The position numbers and the translations under genes are program-made. From Chenopodium formosanum (lineage: Eukaryota > Streptophyta > Magnoliopsida > Caryophyllales > Amaranthaceae): 64,000 bases of DNA. The notes beneath the pieces were generated by a model. The model was not told the origin of the DNA, did no database searches, and saw only the letters and a program-made list of their open reading frames with translations. The stretch's first letter is position 1; the number at the start of each line of letters is the position of its first letter. Of the stretch, positions 1 through 11,487 are shown piece after piece. Location: positions 14,319,379-14,383,378 of the forward strand of contig CM044880.1 of the NCBI GenBank assembly GCA_024500155.1, read 5' to 3'.

Positions 1-260
1 TTACTTGAAGGGTTTACTTGGGAGGTTATTTAAGTGAGGTTACTTGAGGGGTTACTTAAGAGGGGTTACTTGGTTCGGTCATGGGTTACTAAGTCAGAGG
101 GATTACTTAAGGGGTTACTTGGTCCTGTCATGGGTTATTAAGTCGGAGGGGTTACTTAAGGGGTTACTAGAGGGATTACTGGGTCCGGCCAGAGGTTACT
201 TGATTAGGGGTTACTAGGCTGGTGGGGTTACTAGGTTGGTGGAGTTACTTTGTCATTTAC
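1..260. repeat. TTACT-core degenerate minisatellite
   Basis: About 18 imperfect units built on GGTTACTT or GGGTTACTA, separated by short variable stretches, run from the window edge to about 260. Spacing is irregular (roughly 10-20 bases), so this is a degenerate array rather than a clean satellite. No coding potential seen. It lies outside the 3' end of the neighbouring LINE and may continue beyond the window. Confidence 0.75.
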
Positions 261-279
261 TGATTTGGCAACCTGCCGC

Positions 280-297
280 ATGGTGCGGCCGCACCAT
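280..297. other. 18-bp perfect palindrome with NotI core
   Basis: ATGGTGCGGCCGCACCAT reads the same on both strands and contains GCGGCCGC. It sits alone in AT-rich sequence between the minisatellite and the LINE. Role unknown. Confidence 0.7.
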
Positions 298-453
298 AAT
301 ATTTTTAGGATATTGGTATTATCATATGTAAAGTTGTCAAACGTTAGATTTGTTTCCTAATTTTATGGCCTTACAAAATTTAAGTAAATCATGGAGTGAT
401 ATTTTGTCAAAATATTTTTTTTTTTTTTTTTTACAAAGGATACAAACAACAAA

Positions 454-1086
454 TTACATATTAATACTAAAGCAAATAGAGTCAGCCGCCGCTTTTCCAG
501 CAATTAGGTGATCTCTGTGGACGCACTGTCGATCCGCCTTATGGATACGGCAAACCCGAAACCTAGAGGCAAGTTGTAAAATCCTCCGAATGAGCCATAT
601 ATAAGCGATATAACCTTGCCCCTCCCCTCGAAGCAGGGAGACCAAAAGATGGGAATCGGTAAAAACCACGAGCGACAGAAACCCTTGTTCAAACGCCCAG
701 TGTAGCCCATACATGCAAGCCAATGCTTCCGCATGTAAAGCCGAAGAACAAACCCCGAAGTTACTACCTCCCCTAATCCGAGCATCCAGAGGTTCATCAT
801 TATCCAAGCACCAACCCATTCCTACTCGTCGAGAATCTTTGAACCAAGAGCCATCTATCTGAAGAGAAAGTAAAGCGCACCTATGCGGAGTAAGGCCAAG
901 CTGAGCCATGTAAAACCCAGGCGGAGAAGAGGCTCCGCCATCTGTTGCCGTAATAGTAGAGATACTATTAGGGGTATCTATGTTGACAAAAACTGAATGA
1001 TTATCCATTACCTCCTGAAACAGAGATTCAAAAGGCCGAGACGCAGAAGAATCCCCAAAAATTCTGGAATTACGACATAACCACAA
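454..1086 (-). pseudogene. LINE ORF2, RNase H domain segment
   Basis: C-terminal ORF2 segment, about 210 codons. It has the layout of a plant-LINE RNase H domain: Asp in DGSWFKDS, Glu in ALHAEALAC and Asp in VFTDSHLLVSLL supply three acidic catalytic positions. RNase H would degrade the RNA strand during target-primed reverse transcription. It is separated from the zinc-binding segment upstream only by an in-frame TAG at 1090-1092; the first codon shown is TTG, so this is a fragment of ORF2 and not a separate gene. The truncated copy near 47 kb has Trp codon TGG at the equivalent position. Confidence 0.85.
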
Positions 1087-1089
1087 GCC

Positions 1090-1407
1090 CTAAAGCGTAC
1101 CGACAAAGGTACCTAAGCGAGTACTAGAAAGACCATCCTGACTGATAAAAAGTCGGATATAATCTTGGATCCAATCTGAGAGAGAAAGGTGACCATTAAA
1201 TTCTGAGCGAATGCCAAGGCATCCACCCCTCCAAACCGAACGTGCATTAAAGCACAATCTGAAAAGGTGTTGTAAATCCTCCGGTTCCGAACGACAGAGG
1301 TCACAGGATATGTCTAGAATCGGAACTCCTCGATGAGTGAGTTCTGCTTTAACCGCAAGAGCGTGGTGAAGCAGTTTCCATAAGAACAACTTCCATTTAA
1401 ACTGCAT
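1090..1407 (-). pseudogene. LINE ORF2, zinc-binding (zf-RVT) segment
   Basis: About 105 codons between the RT and RNase H segments, in the same frame as both. It has the WKLFLWKLLHHAL motif followed by a CDLCRSEPEDLQHLFRLC cysteine/histidine cluster, characteristic of the zinc-binding module after plant LINE reverse transcriptases. Bounded by in-frame TAG stops at 1429-1431 (upstream) and 1090-1092 (downstream). Confidence 0.85.
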
Positions 1408-1428
1408 CGGAAGAGACCAAAGAACCTT

Positions 1429-3402
1429 CTAGAAAGAAGTAGAAGCGGAAGGTATAGAAGGAGGGGAAATTTGTTGTTGAAGCATAGCATACCCAGTTTT
1501 GACCGAGTACTTTCCAGAAGGGGTACCCGACCAGTAACAGAAATCGTCCTGAGTTATATCAGGGGCTTCCATTGCCAAGATTGTAGAAGCATCCGCAGGA
1601 ACAAACCAATCAACAACTTTAGTAGTATCCCAACCCCTGGTCTGAGGGTTGATGAAAAAACTGACCGTATGAGGGGCCGTATGTGGCAAAAGAATTCTTG
1701 GTTTGAACTCGGGAATGCCACCATTAACCCACTTAGCTGACCCAGCTAGAGTGGACTTGCCATTACTTGTTTTCCAGTTACAACCGGATTTCAACAGAGT
1801 GTCCGCCCTGAGCAAACCCTGAAGGCCGTAGGAGTGGCGACCTGAATACCGTGGCGGAGTATTAGGGGTGTTGGAGAGAAAGGTCATGCGAGCACTAAAA
1901 AATTTAGAAACAAGCAACTGCGGGTTAGTAAAAAATCTCCAAACTTGTTTCATGAGTAAAGTTTTGTTTAAGGAGGACAAGCATCGAATGCCCAAACCAC
2001 CGAGGCCACGAGGAAGGTGCATGGTATCCTTATTAACCCAGTGCATACCTTTAGTATCAGAATGCGCCCAGAAGAAGCGCAACATTAAGGAGTCAATTTT
2101 CCCAGTCACAGATACGGGTAACTCATAACAAGCGAGAACATGGGAAGCCATATCAATAAGGATTGAGTTAATAAAAATTAACTTCTGCGATTGTGAGAGG
2201 CGTATGGCATTTAGACAATTAGTTCGGCCAGTAATTTTGTCGATGAGAAACTGAAAGTGATCCTTCTTTCTTCCGACGAAATCAATAGGAGCTCCTAAAT
2301 GATGATAGAACACCTGAACATGCTTCATTTGGAACAAGGATTTGAAGCCTTGCTGAGCAGACGTGCAGATATTAGGGCTGAACTTAATCAAGGATTTGGA
2401 TAAGTTAAGTTGTTCGCCTGATATCTTAGTAAATCGCTGAATAATCTGCATGATATTAGTACAGGCTGTTGACGAAGCCTGAAAAAAGATGAGAGCATCA
2501 TCCGCAAAGAATAAATGCGAGATAGTCGGGCTCCTTCTAGACAACTTAATTCCTTGAAAAAGCTTCAAATCCTGACCCAAATGCAGCATACGAGAGAAAA
2601 TGTCCATGCAGAAAAGAAAAAGGTACGGGGAGATGGGGTCACCCTGGCGAAGACCACACTGTGGTTTAAAGGAGACCGAAGTAGCGCCATTAATCAAGGA
2701 CTTGTAAGAAACCGTGGCAAGACATTGTTGGATCATCTGTAACCAACGATCCGGAAACCCATAGGCTTTAAGCACCTGCAAAAGAAAACTCCAGTGAATT
2801 CTGTCATAAGTCTTGCTCATATCGATTTTGATCGAAGCGAGCCAATTAGTGCCAGTTTTCAAACAATTAACTTTCTCCATTAACTCATGACTCATCAAAA
2901 TATTATCCATCATAACGCGACCTTGAACAAAGGCATGCTGAGAATCTGAGATGAGAAAAGGAAGATATTGGCGCATTCTTGCCACCAAACACTTGGAGGC
3001 ACATTTGTACACTGTATTACAGAGGCTGATAGGACGTAAATGCCCCACCTCTGTTGGAGTACCAATCTTAGGAATCATAACAAGAAGGGACTGATTCCAT
3101 TCTTTTAGTAGAAACCCCGTGTGGAAGAAGCTTTGTATGCCAGAGACAACCGAGTCGCCGACAACATCCCAGTGGGTCTTGAAAAATTCGACTGTAATTC
3201 CATCTGGGCCCGGAGACTTACTGTTTCCTAGAGAAAACATAGCAGTGCGAATCTCAGAAGTAGAGAAGGGACGATCCAGGTTTGCAAGCTGAGCAGAATT
3301 GAGACGAGGAAGATCTAATTCTCGTAGAACAATATCAATCTCCGGATCATAAGGAGGCATAGTATCACATTGAAAGGTATCTTTTAGGGATTTCACAACC
3401 AC
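1429..3402 (-). pseudogene. LINE ORF2, reverse transcriptase segment
   Basis: A 657-codon open stretch holding the non-LTR reverse transcriptase. Visible motifs are LRPISLCNTVYK, the GLRQGDPISPYLFLF block and the catalytic FADD box (FFADDALIF) near the middle. This enzyme would copy the element's RNA at a nicked chromosomal target. It ends at TAG 1429-1431 and is cut from its upstream part by TGA at 3403-3405; both are in the same frame, so these are point lesions. The upstream part (3403-3690) continues the thumb/linker region and meets another in-frame TAG at 3691-3693. Confidence 0.92.
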
Positions 3403-3683
3403 TCACTGGACATTCGTCTGGCCATGCTGAAGAGTCCCTTGATCGTCAAATAAGGAACTAATCGCATTCTTTTTTTGTCGACTTTTAACCTTCGAAAACA
3501 AAAGTTTAGAAGGACAGTCTCCTTTAAGTATCCAATTTTTCTTACAGCGTTGTCTCCAGAATTGCAGCTGCAATAAAATACTATCCTTTGAAGTAACAAT
3601 ATTGGTCATGTAGAGGGAGGCATCAGGGAGTGAATGAACTAGCTCACCCTCAGCAGCAAGATCCTTCGAAAAATGTTTCCAAT

Positions 3684-4577
3684 CTATGCCCTAGAATTTC
3701 TTATTGTTGAGACACCAATTCCTAATAAGAGACTTGACATGTTGCAGGTTCTTAGAGAGAACGAACATTGGCGAGCCATTGACGTTGCAATTCCAAGTAG
3801 AAAGAACAAAGTCATGAATGTCTTGGTATTCCAAACACCAGTTGTCCAGTTGGTATGGGCGATTTGAAAGGTGAATGAACGGAGAGTCATCAAAGAAATA
3901 GCAGCATGATCAGATATTAGAATCGGTTGGTTTAGTAACCGACTATCAGGATAATTATGAAACCAATCAGAAGTCATATAAGCCCTATCCAGTCGCTGTA
4001 AAATAAGTTGATCATCATCCCTATTATTAGTCCACGTATACGGAGGACCTTTAAAGGGAGTAGCAAGTAAACTTGATTTCAATCTAAAATCAATAAAGGA
4101 ATCCCAACCTTTAATTATATTAGACCCCCCCAACCTATCATAGTGATGCTCTATTTGATTTATATCTCCAATAATCAAACAATTAGGGGCAATTGCAAGT
4201 AAATCTAAAATCAAACTCCACACCTGAGGTCTATCTTCAAGAACAGGAGCACCATAAACAAACATTACGCATTTACTATTTCCATTAGTAAGCTTGACAT
4301 TACAAAGTACGACATTTGAACAGCAAAAAACACAAGAAACTTCATCCGAACCATAACCAAAAACTACTAAACCCCCGCTAGTACCTACTGCATCAACCCC
4401 AAAAACCAAAGTAGGACTAGACAAACTAAGAGAGCTAGTCACAACTGCCACGGATACCTTTGTTTCACAAAGAAATAAAAAGTTAGGAGAAAAAGAGTGT
4501 AAAAGCCAAAATACATAAGGAAGCTTAGGAGATGCTTGATCATTTAGGCCCCGGCAATTCCAAGATGTGATCTTCAT
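3684..4577 (-). pseudogene. LINE ORF2, APE-type endonuclease segment
   Basis: Begins MKITSWNCRGLN, the standard start of plant L1-like ORF2, with later blocks FLCETK, IIGDINQIEHHYDR and the C-terminal ISDHAAISL. These are signatures of an apurinic/apyrimidinic-like endonuclease that nicks the target DNA. The sequence switches frame near 3895: after SDHAAIS the better match to LINE proteins continues in the frame used by the RT segments. The ATG at 4575-4577 overlaps the ORF1 stop as ATGA. Confidence 0.9.
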
Positions 4578-5122
4578 TGAACCTTGGGGAGCTGTGAAGG
4601 GCCAGCCGCTAAACCAAAAGTAGTAGAAAACCTAGGAGACAAGGTCGGTGAGGTGGTGGAAGCACCATCATTAACCTTTGTTGAAGTAAACCCCTCCACA
4701 TAATGCTTGCGAACCTTCAGAGATGAAGAGGAGCTAGAGTGCACACTCTTCCTCTTACTGCCAACAAAGGAAAGTTGCTTTGAAGGTCGGCACGCAAATG
4801 CAGCAGAAGCGCACCCCAAGTGAGCAGCTAAGGACACATCCGAGCCGCTTTTGTGAATTGGCTGCCCACGCAAGTCAGAAGCAGGCAAGGTAAAACCATC
4901 CTTGTTATGCACATTAAGAGCTCGAATTTTGCGTCTTTTTTGGGACCAAGAAGACCCATAATAGCCAAAATAAGGGTCCTGATCATATGATCTGCAACGG
5001 AAAAAAGCACTCGAACAAGGCCGCTTGGAAGGCCCATTTTCAAAACACGAAGAGACTTTGGCTTTGCCTCTGATGTGTTGCAGCAAAAGAGCTTCAGCAG
5101 GTCCATTATAAGAATGTAACAC
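4574..5122 (-). pseudogene. LINE ORF1, C-terminal segment
   Basis: In the same frame as the large ORF1 stretch upstream and separated from it only by TAG at 5135-5137, so it is the C-terminal part of ORF1. Composition is Ser/Lys/Arg-rich and low complexity. It ends in TGA at 4574-4576, which overlaps the ATG of ORF2, leaving no intergenic spacer. No independent domain recognised. Confidence 0.7.
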
Positions 5123-5134
5123 CTCCCTTGTATC

Positions 5135-6892
5135 CTACAAAGAGAAGTTTTGAAAAGTGGAAGGGGTAGAAGTTAACACAGGAAAAATATAACGCTCCAA
5201 ACAAGCGTCGACCTCTTCAGAGCTACTCGATATCAAGCTTTCTTCCATGGGAGCAGACATTCGAAACCCCCCACCAATAGAATGGCGTGGCTGGGATCGA
5301 GTAAAAGGAGCGTAGGGATTGCCTTGGGGGATAACAGCCCTTCGCTGCTGTTGCTGAACACGCAAAGCCTCTGCCTCAGCCAGATTTTCCTCGAAAAATC
5401 TCATGGAGTACGGGTTGTGATAAGATTTTGGGGTAGTAGGGTCTGTTTCCGAGGAATTTAAAGTGTCGGACCCCTGCTCAGAAGCAGAACCATACACCGA
5501 GTCCTCCGACAAAGAAGCAGCAACAACATTAATGGGGTGTGACATATACCCATTCTGATATACCCCATTAATCGGGATGAACTCCGGCTCTAAATTATCA
5601 TTGTTATCCCCATTCGGACTTGGTAAATTTGCATTCCTATTAGGCTGATTATTGCCACCTGAACAAGAAGAATCAGAATCCGAATTTGCTGGTTCATTCC
5701 CACCTTCCGAATCTGAATTTTCATCACTGTTCTGATCATTATTGTCAGGAGGTTCCTGATCATCATCACCATCAGCGTTATCATCCTCATTATCCATTTC
5801 ATCATCAACCCCGTCCCCATTTTCATTGTCGTTACTAGAGCTTACATCATTATACTCAAAATCCTGAGCTAATATAAGAAGATTAACTCGAGTATTACGA
5901 TTGGTAAACACATCTTGGGTCCCTTCTACCATATTGGTATATAAAGGCTTGTTATTCTGATTGTATAACACCGAAAAACCTTGAGCCTCAAAGGCTTCCA
6001 TACGAGAAGTAACCCTTCTAGCTGCCACATAGTCCGACGAATGACAAAATTCTTTAAAGTGACCCACCATACCGCATTTTTTGCAGAACATAAACATGCC
6101 CTCGTAACGAAAATAAACCCACAGAGGCTCAAACTCACCCGGAACAAAACACCCAGGAACTAAGGGTTTAGAAAGGTCAACTAGAACTTGTCCTCTAAAT
6201 TCAGGCGCATCAAGAGGAAGGCCCTCACCATCACATTCAAGGGTTTCTACGAACCCTACTAGTTTTAAAGTTTCTACAGCCCACTCTGGGTTCAAAAGCC
6301 CAAATGGAAGCCCATTTACCCGAATCCATAGTCTAGTCATATCAAAGTTCACATTAGCAGGAACGGTGTACCTATTACACCTACGAACATTACAAATACG
6401 ACCATCCAAAACAAAAGAGTGTTGCTCAAGTAAAGCTTCGACGTCCGCTAAATTAGAGCATGCAAAAACATAGTAACACCCAGTACGATAAACTATAATA
6501 TTACCTCTTGAGAGCCACTGAGAGTCGACCATCTGTTGAACGATCGCACGACAAGGAGGGTCGGGCCCAAAGAATTGCCCCACAACCGCTTTACTCCAAT
6601 CGATATTCGAAAAATAATTCTCCAAAGGTTGATTTAAATATACCCCAGATTGGTACACGGTCCAGCGATTAGCATGCGCCATTACGAAGATGACAGCAAG
6701 AACAAAGTAATAAAGAAGTGAGAAGTTAAAGAACAGGGGAAAGAACAGAGTAAATGCTAGTAATAAATGAGGAACAGACGAACAAGGAGAAATAGGAATA
6801 AAAAAATGGCAAAGCCAAATATAAATCCCCAAGGAATTACTGAGGACACTAAGCAGGCTCTCAGCCTTGCTAGAATCCACGTGTAGAGACAA
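5135..6892 (-). pseudogene. LINE ORF1, gag-like nucleic-acid-binding protein
   Basis: The likely start is the internal ATG at 6680-6682 (MAHANRW), because the extension to 6892 is hydrophobic and looks like translated 5' UTR. It contains a DUF4283-like N-terminal region (TRLWIRVNGLPFGLL) and then one zinc knuckle, CKKCGMVGHFKEFC (CX2CX4HX4C). A very acidic Asp/Asn/Glu/Ser tract follows (about 5590-5860). In LINEs, ORF1 binds the element RNA to form the RNP. A TAG at 5135-5137 interrupts it; the frame then continues to 4574. Confidence 0.85.
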
Positions 6893-7170
6893 GAACCCAC
6901 ACTTAGTGACACACCTTGCTAAGTGGGGCTGAAGAACAAGAACTTGGCCTCAAAGTAACTTACCACAAATAGAAAATAATAATAAAGAACATCCAAAAAA
7001 AGTATTGGATGATTGGAAGAGGGCCCCTAACACCGAATAAAAGAAAGACAGATGCTAAAGAAACCCACAAAAGAAGGAATTGAGAAAAAAAGAATGAAAA
7101 ACATCAAGAACAACAGGAAACCCTAGAAACCTAGGAACCAAAGAGGTAATTTTTTTAGAGAGAAAAGGAC

Positions 7171-7294
7171 CTGTTTTTCTTTTTTTTTTTTTAGTTTAAA
7201 ATAAAAAATAAATCTTTTCAAGTCTACGTACAAAGTACTACGTATTAAATTTTTAATTGCTTTTTTTTTTTCTCATCTTATTCAAATTTACATG
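7171..7294. other. AT-rich spacer between LINE and Tat-type element
   Basis: Contains two poly-T tracts and short TACGTA-type motifs. No gene seen. The last five bases (ACATG, 7290-7294) are the left target-site duplication of the next element. Confidence 0.6.
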
Positions 7295-7773
7295 TGTAGG
7301 GAATAATTTCAAGCCTTTAAATCCCACTAGCTTGAACCCCACTGTGATCATACAAATAATGCACAATTACTCAAGTGGGCACAACATGATGCAATGCGTT
7401 CGCAACCTAACCATGGCTCTAGTTCTCTAAAGTTCGGGATATGGTTTAGTCAAAAAGGGTCCATGGTTAATTGTCCGGATGCACCGCGCGGAAGCCTAAC
7501 CGTGAAGGGTTGGCGCGAGTGGATGGGACACCGCGAGTTTTAGAAAAAACTCGCTTCCATGGTTTGGTGAATTCAACATCTCGGATGTACCCTTTGTTGC
7601 ACGGAGCGTTCAATCGGGTAGATGGAGCATGAATTCCCAGAGGGTTATGTCCATATGTAGAACACATATGGGTTTCAAAAAAGTGAGAAAAAATTCAATC
7701 AGGAAGTAGGATCGAGCAAACAATACAAAAAGCCGGTCGAAATTAGAACGCATATTTCTGGCTCGGTATTGGG

Positions 7774-7893
7774 GGAAATTGGCGCCAGCAAACAGAGACT
7801 GGCGCCAGCTTTTAACTGTAGCGCCTGGCGCCAATACTGGCGTCTGGCGCTACGGCTAAAATTCTGGCGCCAAGCTCTGGCTCCTGACGCTAC
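7774..7893 (-). repeat. TGGCGCC palindrome array in Tat-type leader
   Basis: Several copies of TGGCGCC or CTGGCGCCA and variants (TAGCGCC, TGGCGTC), about 300-400 bases after the PBS in the sense direction. TGGCGCCA is self-complementary. The same motif forms an array in the LTR of this family. Function not known. Confidence 0.7.
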
Positions 7894-8194
7894 TTCCCAC
7901 ATGCCTCAGCAGCTTTCTGTGCTCGATAAATTTTCCAGTTTCGCGCGGTGTTATTTCGGTCCTAGTTGTGAAAGACGTTTCTCAAATTTCCTACGTGTAA
8001 AATCCTATGTTTTTAACTCATTACGGATGGTCTTTCCAATGAGATCTTTTTTATGCATATGACAATAATGTTAATCAAAATTACGCACATGAAATACTTA
8101 GAACTTTTCGAGTCTTATCCACTCATTCTAAATCATTGCCGAAACAAATTCAGGAATTAAAATAGAAATCCTCCCCAGTGGAGTCGCCAAAAAC

Positions 8195-10167
8195 TGTAGG
8201 GAATAATTTCAAGCCTTTAAATCCCACTAGCTTGAACCCCACTGTGATCATACACTAAAGTATGGTGGCGTCCAAAAGGGAAAAAGATAGAGTAAAAGAG
8301 TCGCCAACAAGTTTTTTTAGAAACTTGTAAACCATTCACGAGGTGAAGGTTACACCCCTTAACGATCCAAGAGATCGTCAACTCCATAAGGTCTTGAACC
8401 AAATAAGGGTTCGGGGATGAAGGTACAAATCCAACCTAAAAGAGATTGAACCTGCCCTAATAATAGGCCTCTACTTTATTCTGATCGTATTCATGTGCAC
8501 TTTCTGACTAACATGCAATCAATAGAATTAACCCTAAACCTGTTTAATCTATGTTGGTTGAATATTAATGCGCACAAATAAACAATTATTGGCGATCACT
8601 TGAAATTATAATCAAATTAACCCTAAACAAGATTATTAATTATCTTATTAAGCATGATTACAAGTACCAATTCCCTTTAACATGCATAGAAGGTGTGATC
8701 AAGCAATAACAAAATAAAATATCAAGCAACATGATAATCAATAATAAATAAAATCATAACAATAATAATAAATAAAATAATCATCATCAAAATAACAATA
8801 ATAATAATATTCATAATCATCATAAATTATAACAATTATAATAATAATCATGTTCATGTTAATATTAAAGCATAATAAAAATAGCAAGATCCTAGGCATG
8901 ATACTAACAAGATTAATAACAAACCCTAGCATGTCACTAAGCATTAAAAATCAAATCTTTAACCATAACATGATACTAACAATCATAAATATTAGGAAGA
9001 ACATAGGAAGCATCGCAAGAATCATATTAAGCATATTTGATATTATAATTACCCTAGACATGATACTAGGAATATCATAACAAATTAAACATGATTTTTA
9101 CATCATAATATCAATTAATCAATTAAAGTACTTACTTTGATGCTTCGTACCTCTTTCTAATAACAAAATACACACGTTAGTAACTTCAAGAAAAATAATA
9201 AACAAAACAATTAAATTAAATAATTGAAAGAGATTTGGGACCAAACCCTCAGAAATTAAACCTTTCACGTCTAGAGCGAAGGCAACTTCGAATATGGCTA
9301 AGCTAGGTGTTTCTAGATCTTGCGAATGCGGAATTTTGTATTTGAGAACAAAGTAAGAAAAAGAGAAAGACGAATGAATTAAGAGAATGCTAATTAAAAC
9401 TGATTTTCGGTGAATGATCGTGAGAATTGGTGATGAATGAATGTAGATGATGAATGAAAACGGAGTTTTTAATACGATATTTATAGAGAAAATCAGCCAA
9501 AAAGATAAATTAAACAAAACAGAGTCTGACGCTCAGAAAACAGAGCTGGCGCCAACCCTGGCTAGCTGGCGCCAAGGCCTGGGGTTAGGCGCCAAGCCTG
9601 ATTTTAACGCGTTTTTGAAAATCCGATAAGTTTACCGTACTGGAGGATAAAATAATATAATTTCCTCAAAAATGCTATTTGATTTTGATTAACACTCTGA
9701 AAAGTCAACAAAAGTCAATTTATCAATGCTAATTGAATTAGGAATGAAAAGAACCTTCTAGAAGATTCTAGAAGACTAAAACCATTCCTAATTGCATTAG
9801 GAATGATAAATCATATTAGGCCCTCCCCCAGATAATTGGGCCGTACATAAAGCTCAAACCGGGCCCAGTTTAGTAAATTGGCCATAACTTCCTCAATATT
9901 CATCGGAATTGGGCTTATAATATATCGTTGGAAAGGTCTTTGCAAGCCCCATCCAACTACACTACTATTGGACCCATATCATGGACCAACCAAACTGGAT
10001 TGGCTATTTTCTTAAAATAAGTTTTCAAAAACAGAGAGAAGAGAAAAGAAATAAAAACTTTCTGCAACACTAGACTTTCCACACTTTCGTTTCATTCGAT
10101 TATGATTCGGCGTGAAAGGTACTCATCACTGGGTTTGGTTTTTGGGAGACACAAATTGGTGTCTACA
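8195..10167 (-). repeat. Tat-type long terminal repeat (1973 bp)
   Basis: In sense orientation it begins TGTAGACACC and ends CCCTACA. A TATA-like box (minus TATAAATATC) lies at about 9475-9486, with the TGGCGCC array (9541-9600) 60-120 bases upstream of it. AT-rich trinucleotide-like tracts (8740-8850) lie in the distal half. The apparent ORFs in it have low-complexity Ile/Asn/Tyr composition and are not believable. Confidence 0.85.
9541..9600 (-). promoter_or_regulatory. Palindromic TGGCGCC array upstream of LTR TATA box
   Basis: Three CTGGCGCCA or AGGCGCCA units within 60 bases, upstream of the TATA-like box of this LTR. Equivalent arrays of different length occupy the same place in the other two LTR copies (27951-28075 and 34783-34870). 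The core resembles the GGCGCC part of E2F-type sites, but that reading is inference. Confidence 0.55.
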
Positions 10168-10172
10168 ACATG

Positions 10173-10185
10173 AAATTAGTTTATT

Positions 10186-10230
<45 letters not shown>

Positions 10231-11487
10231 ATTTCAACTTTTTATTTTTTGTACTTTCAAAATTTATTTAGCTATTATTGCCTTGGCAAAACTTGTTTTG
10301 GCTTAATGATGTTGATCATGTTTGTATTAAAAAAAAACAAAAAAACTAAAAAAATTCGATTATCCCAACTTTAAAGTGTGTTTTCTTCGAAAAGGTAACA
10401 ACCTACTATACCAGGTTGGGCGGGATCGATCCGCTATTAAGTCACTAGTCAAAGTGGTAATCTAGTCTATTAAAAGTAAACACACCCTAAATTGAGATTA
10501 TTCTAGAGTATTGGAAAGTTGAGATTATTAATTGAAAATCATCCAAAGTTAGAATTAATAAAATACCCTCTGCTTTGAGGATGTAAAGAGGAAAGGTCGT
10601 TGCCATGTATCCAATACCACCCGCCACAACTTAGTATACAAAGATATAACTTTGGCTAAAGTCGAAAAAAGAAGGAAAAATTATCCGAAATAATCCCACC
10701 TTTGGGTTATTTTTAAATAATCCAACTTTTATAAGCAATTCTCTTAAAATGGTCTCAAGTGACCTACAATCGGTTGAGTAGGTATTTTTTTTTATAAAGT
10801 TTAATTTACAAATGTCACCACGTGATTGGTTAAAAAAATAAGTTTTAATTTTGATGTTGTTTTGAGAAATCATAATTAGTAATTAACTATTTTTAATTTT
10901 TTTTTTTTTTGAAAAAAAACTAAAATTCAAACCAAGACCTAGCCCCACTGCAACCTAACCATCTCCCCACCCCTACCACCGCACAGATGAGGCCTAGAGC
11001 AGCCATCCCCACCGTGACCTCGACTCCCTGACGTCGTTCGTAGTTGATCTCTTCGGCGACTCCATCTCCTCGGAAAAGGTCCAAGATGTTGGTGAGATTG
11101 TAAAATCCTCTATCCCTGGTCAGAAAATCCATTTCCCCTGGTCATAAATGGAAGTGTCGGTCTCCACCCTAATGCGAGCAATCGCCGCCAAGTCCCACGC
11201 CAAGGTTATGGATATTACCATTTTTTAATATAAGATTAAACAAGCAGATGGAGCCGAAATTGAGGCGTGGGGAAGGGGAGGTAGCCGGTAAAGGGACCAG
11301 GGAGGGGGAGGGGGCTGGGATCGAGACAGAAAAGGGCACGTGGGATGGTTTTGTGGCTCGCCGGAGCTTTGTCTGGTTTTCTAAAAGTTGCCTAGGTTTT
11401 CGTGAAGAGGGGGTTGCTAGTTATGAGGAGGGGGAAGGAGGTCCGACATTGTTGTCGGCGCTGTGGTTAGGGCAGGGGATTGGCCTC
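10173..11487. other. Intergenic flank: poly-T, degenerate repeat, GC-rich block
   Basis: Contains a 37-base poly-T (10190-10226), AT-rich sequence, and a GC-rich 10920-11487 block whose short ORFs match nothing I recognise. The 10720-10850 part (CTTAAAA, AATCGGT, GTGATTGGTT) has weak inverted similarity to 30760-30860 on the other side of the Athila element, so both may be ends of one older MULE-like unit. No gene supported. Confidence 0.5.

Larger units (their letters stand above)
415..7170 (-). mobile_element. L1-type non-LTR retrotransposon (LINE), near full length, inactivated
   Basis: A plant L1-like LINE on the minus strand. The plus-strand poly-T at 415-432 is the element's poly(A) tail. 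Reading leftwards from about 7170 there is a roughly 490-base 5' UTR, ORF1 (zinc-knuckle protein), then ORF2 with endonuclease, reverse transcriptase, zinc-binding and RNase H domains. ORF1 has one in-frame stop; ORF2 has one frameshift and four in-frame stops, so it is not autonomous. The 5' boundary is approximate and I could not define a target-site duplication with confidence. A 5'-truncated relative lies at 46328-47031. Confidence 0.9.
7295..10167 (-). mobile_element. Tat/Ogre-type Ty3-gypsy element, internally deleted
   Basis: Flanked by a perfect 5-bp duplication ACATG (7290-7294 and 10168-10172) with TG...CA termini. In sense (minus) order it has a full LTR 10167-8195, a primer-binding site TGGCGACTCCACTGGGGA (8172-8189), about 820 bases of leader, then only the last 60 bases of the second LTR (7295-7354, identical to 8195-8254). 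All gag-pol and most of the 3' LTR are missing. The family assignment rests on the PBS and LTR length; no protein remains. Two solo LTRs of the same family occur at 27408-29550 and 33544-35440. Confidence 0.85.

Noticed and set aside
5590..5826. Met/Ile-rich 78-codon ORF on the minus strand
   Set aside because: Out-of-frame reading of the acidic tract of LINE ORF1.
8738..8944. ORFs rich in Ile/Asn/Tyr/Asp in the Tat-type LTRs (also near 28600-28980 and 34150-34370)
   Set aside because: They are translations of AAT/ATC-type low-complexity LTR sequence, present on both strands and not maintained between copies.
10395..10480. Possible tRNA-like pol III box B (GGATCGATCCC on the minus strand)
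   Set aside because: Box A is not convincing and no target duplication or tail is visible; too weak to call a SINE or tRNA.
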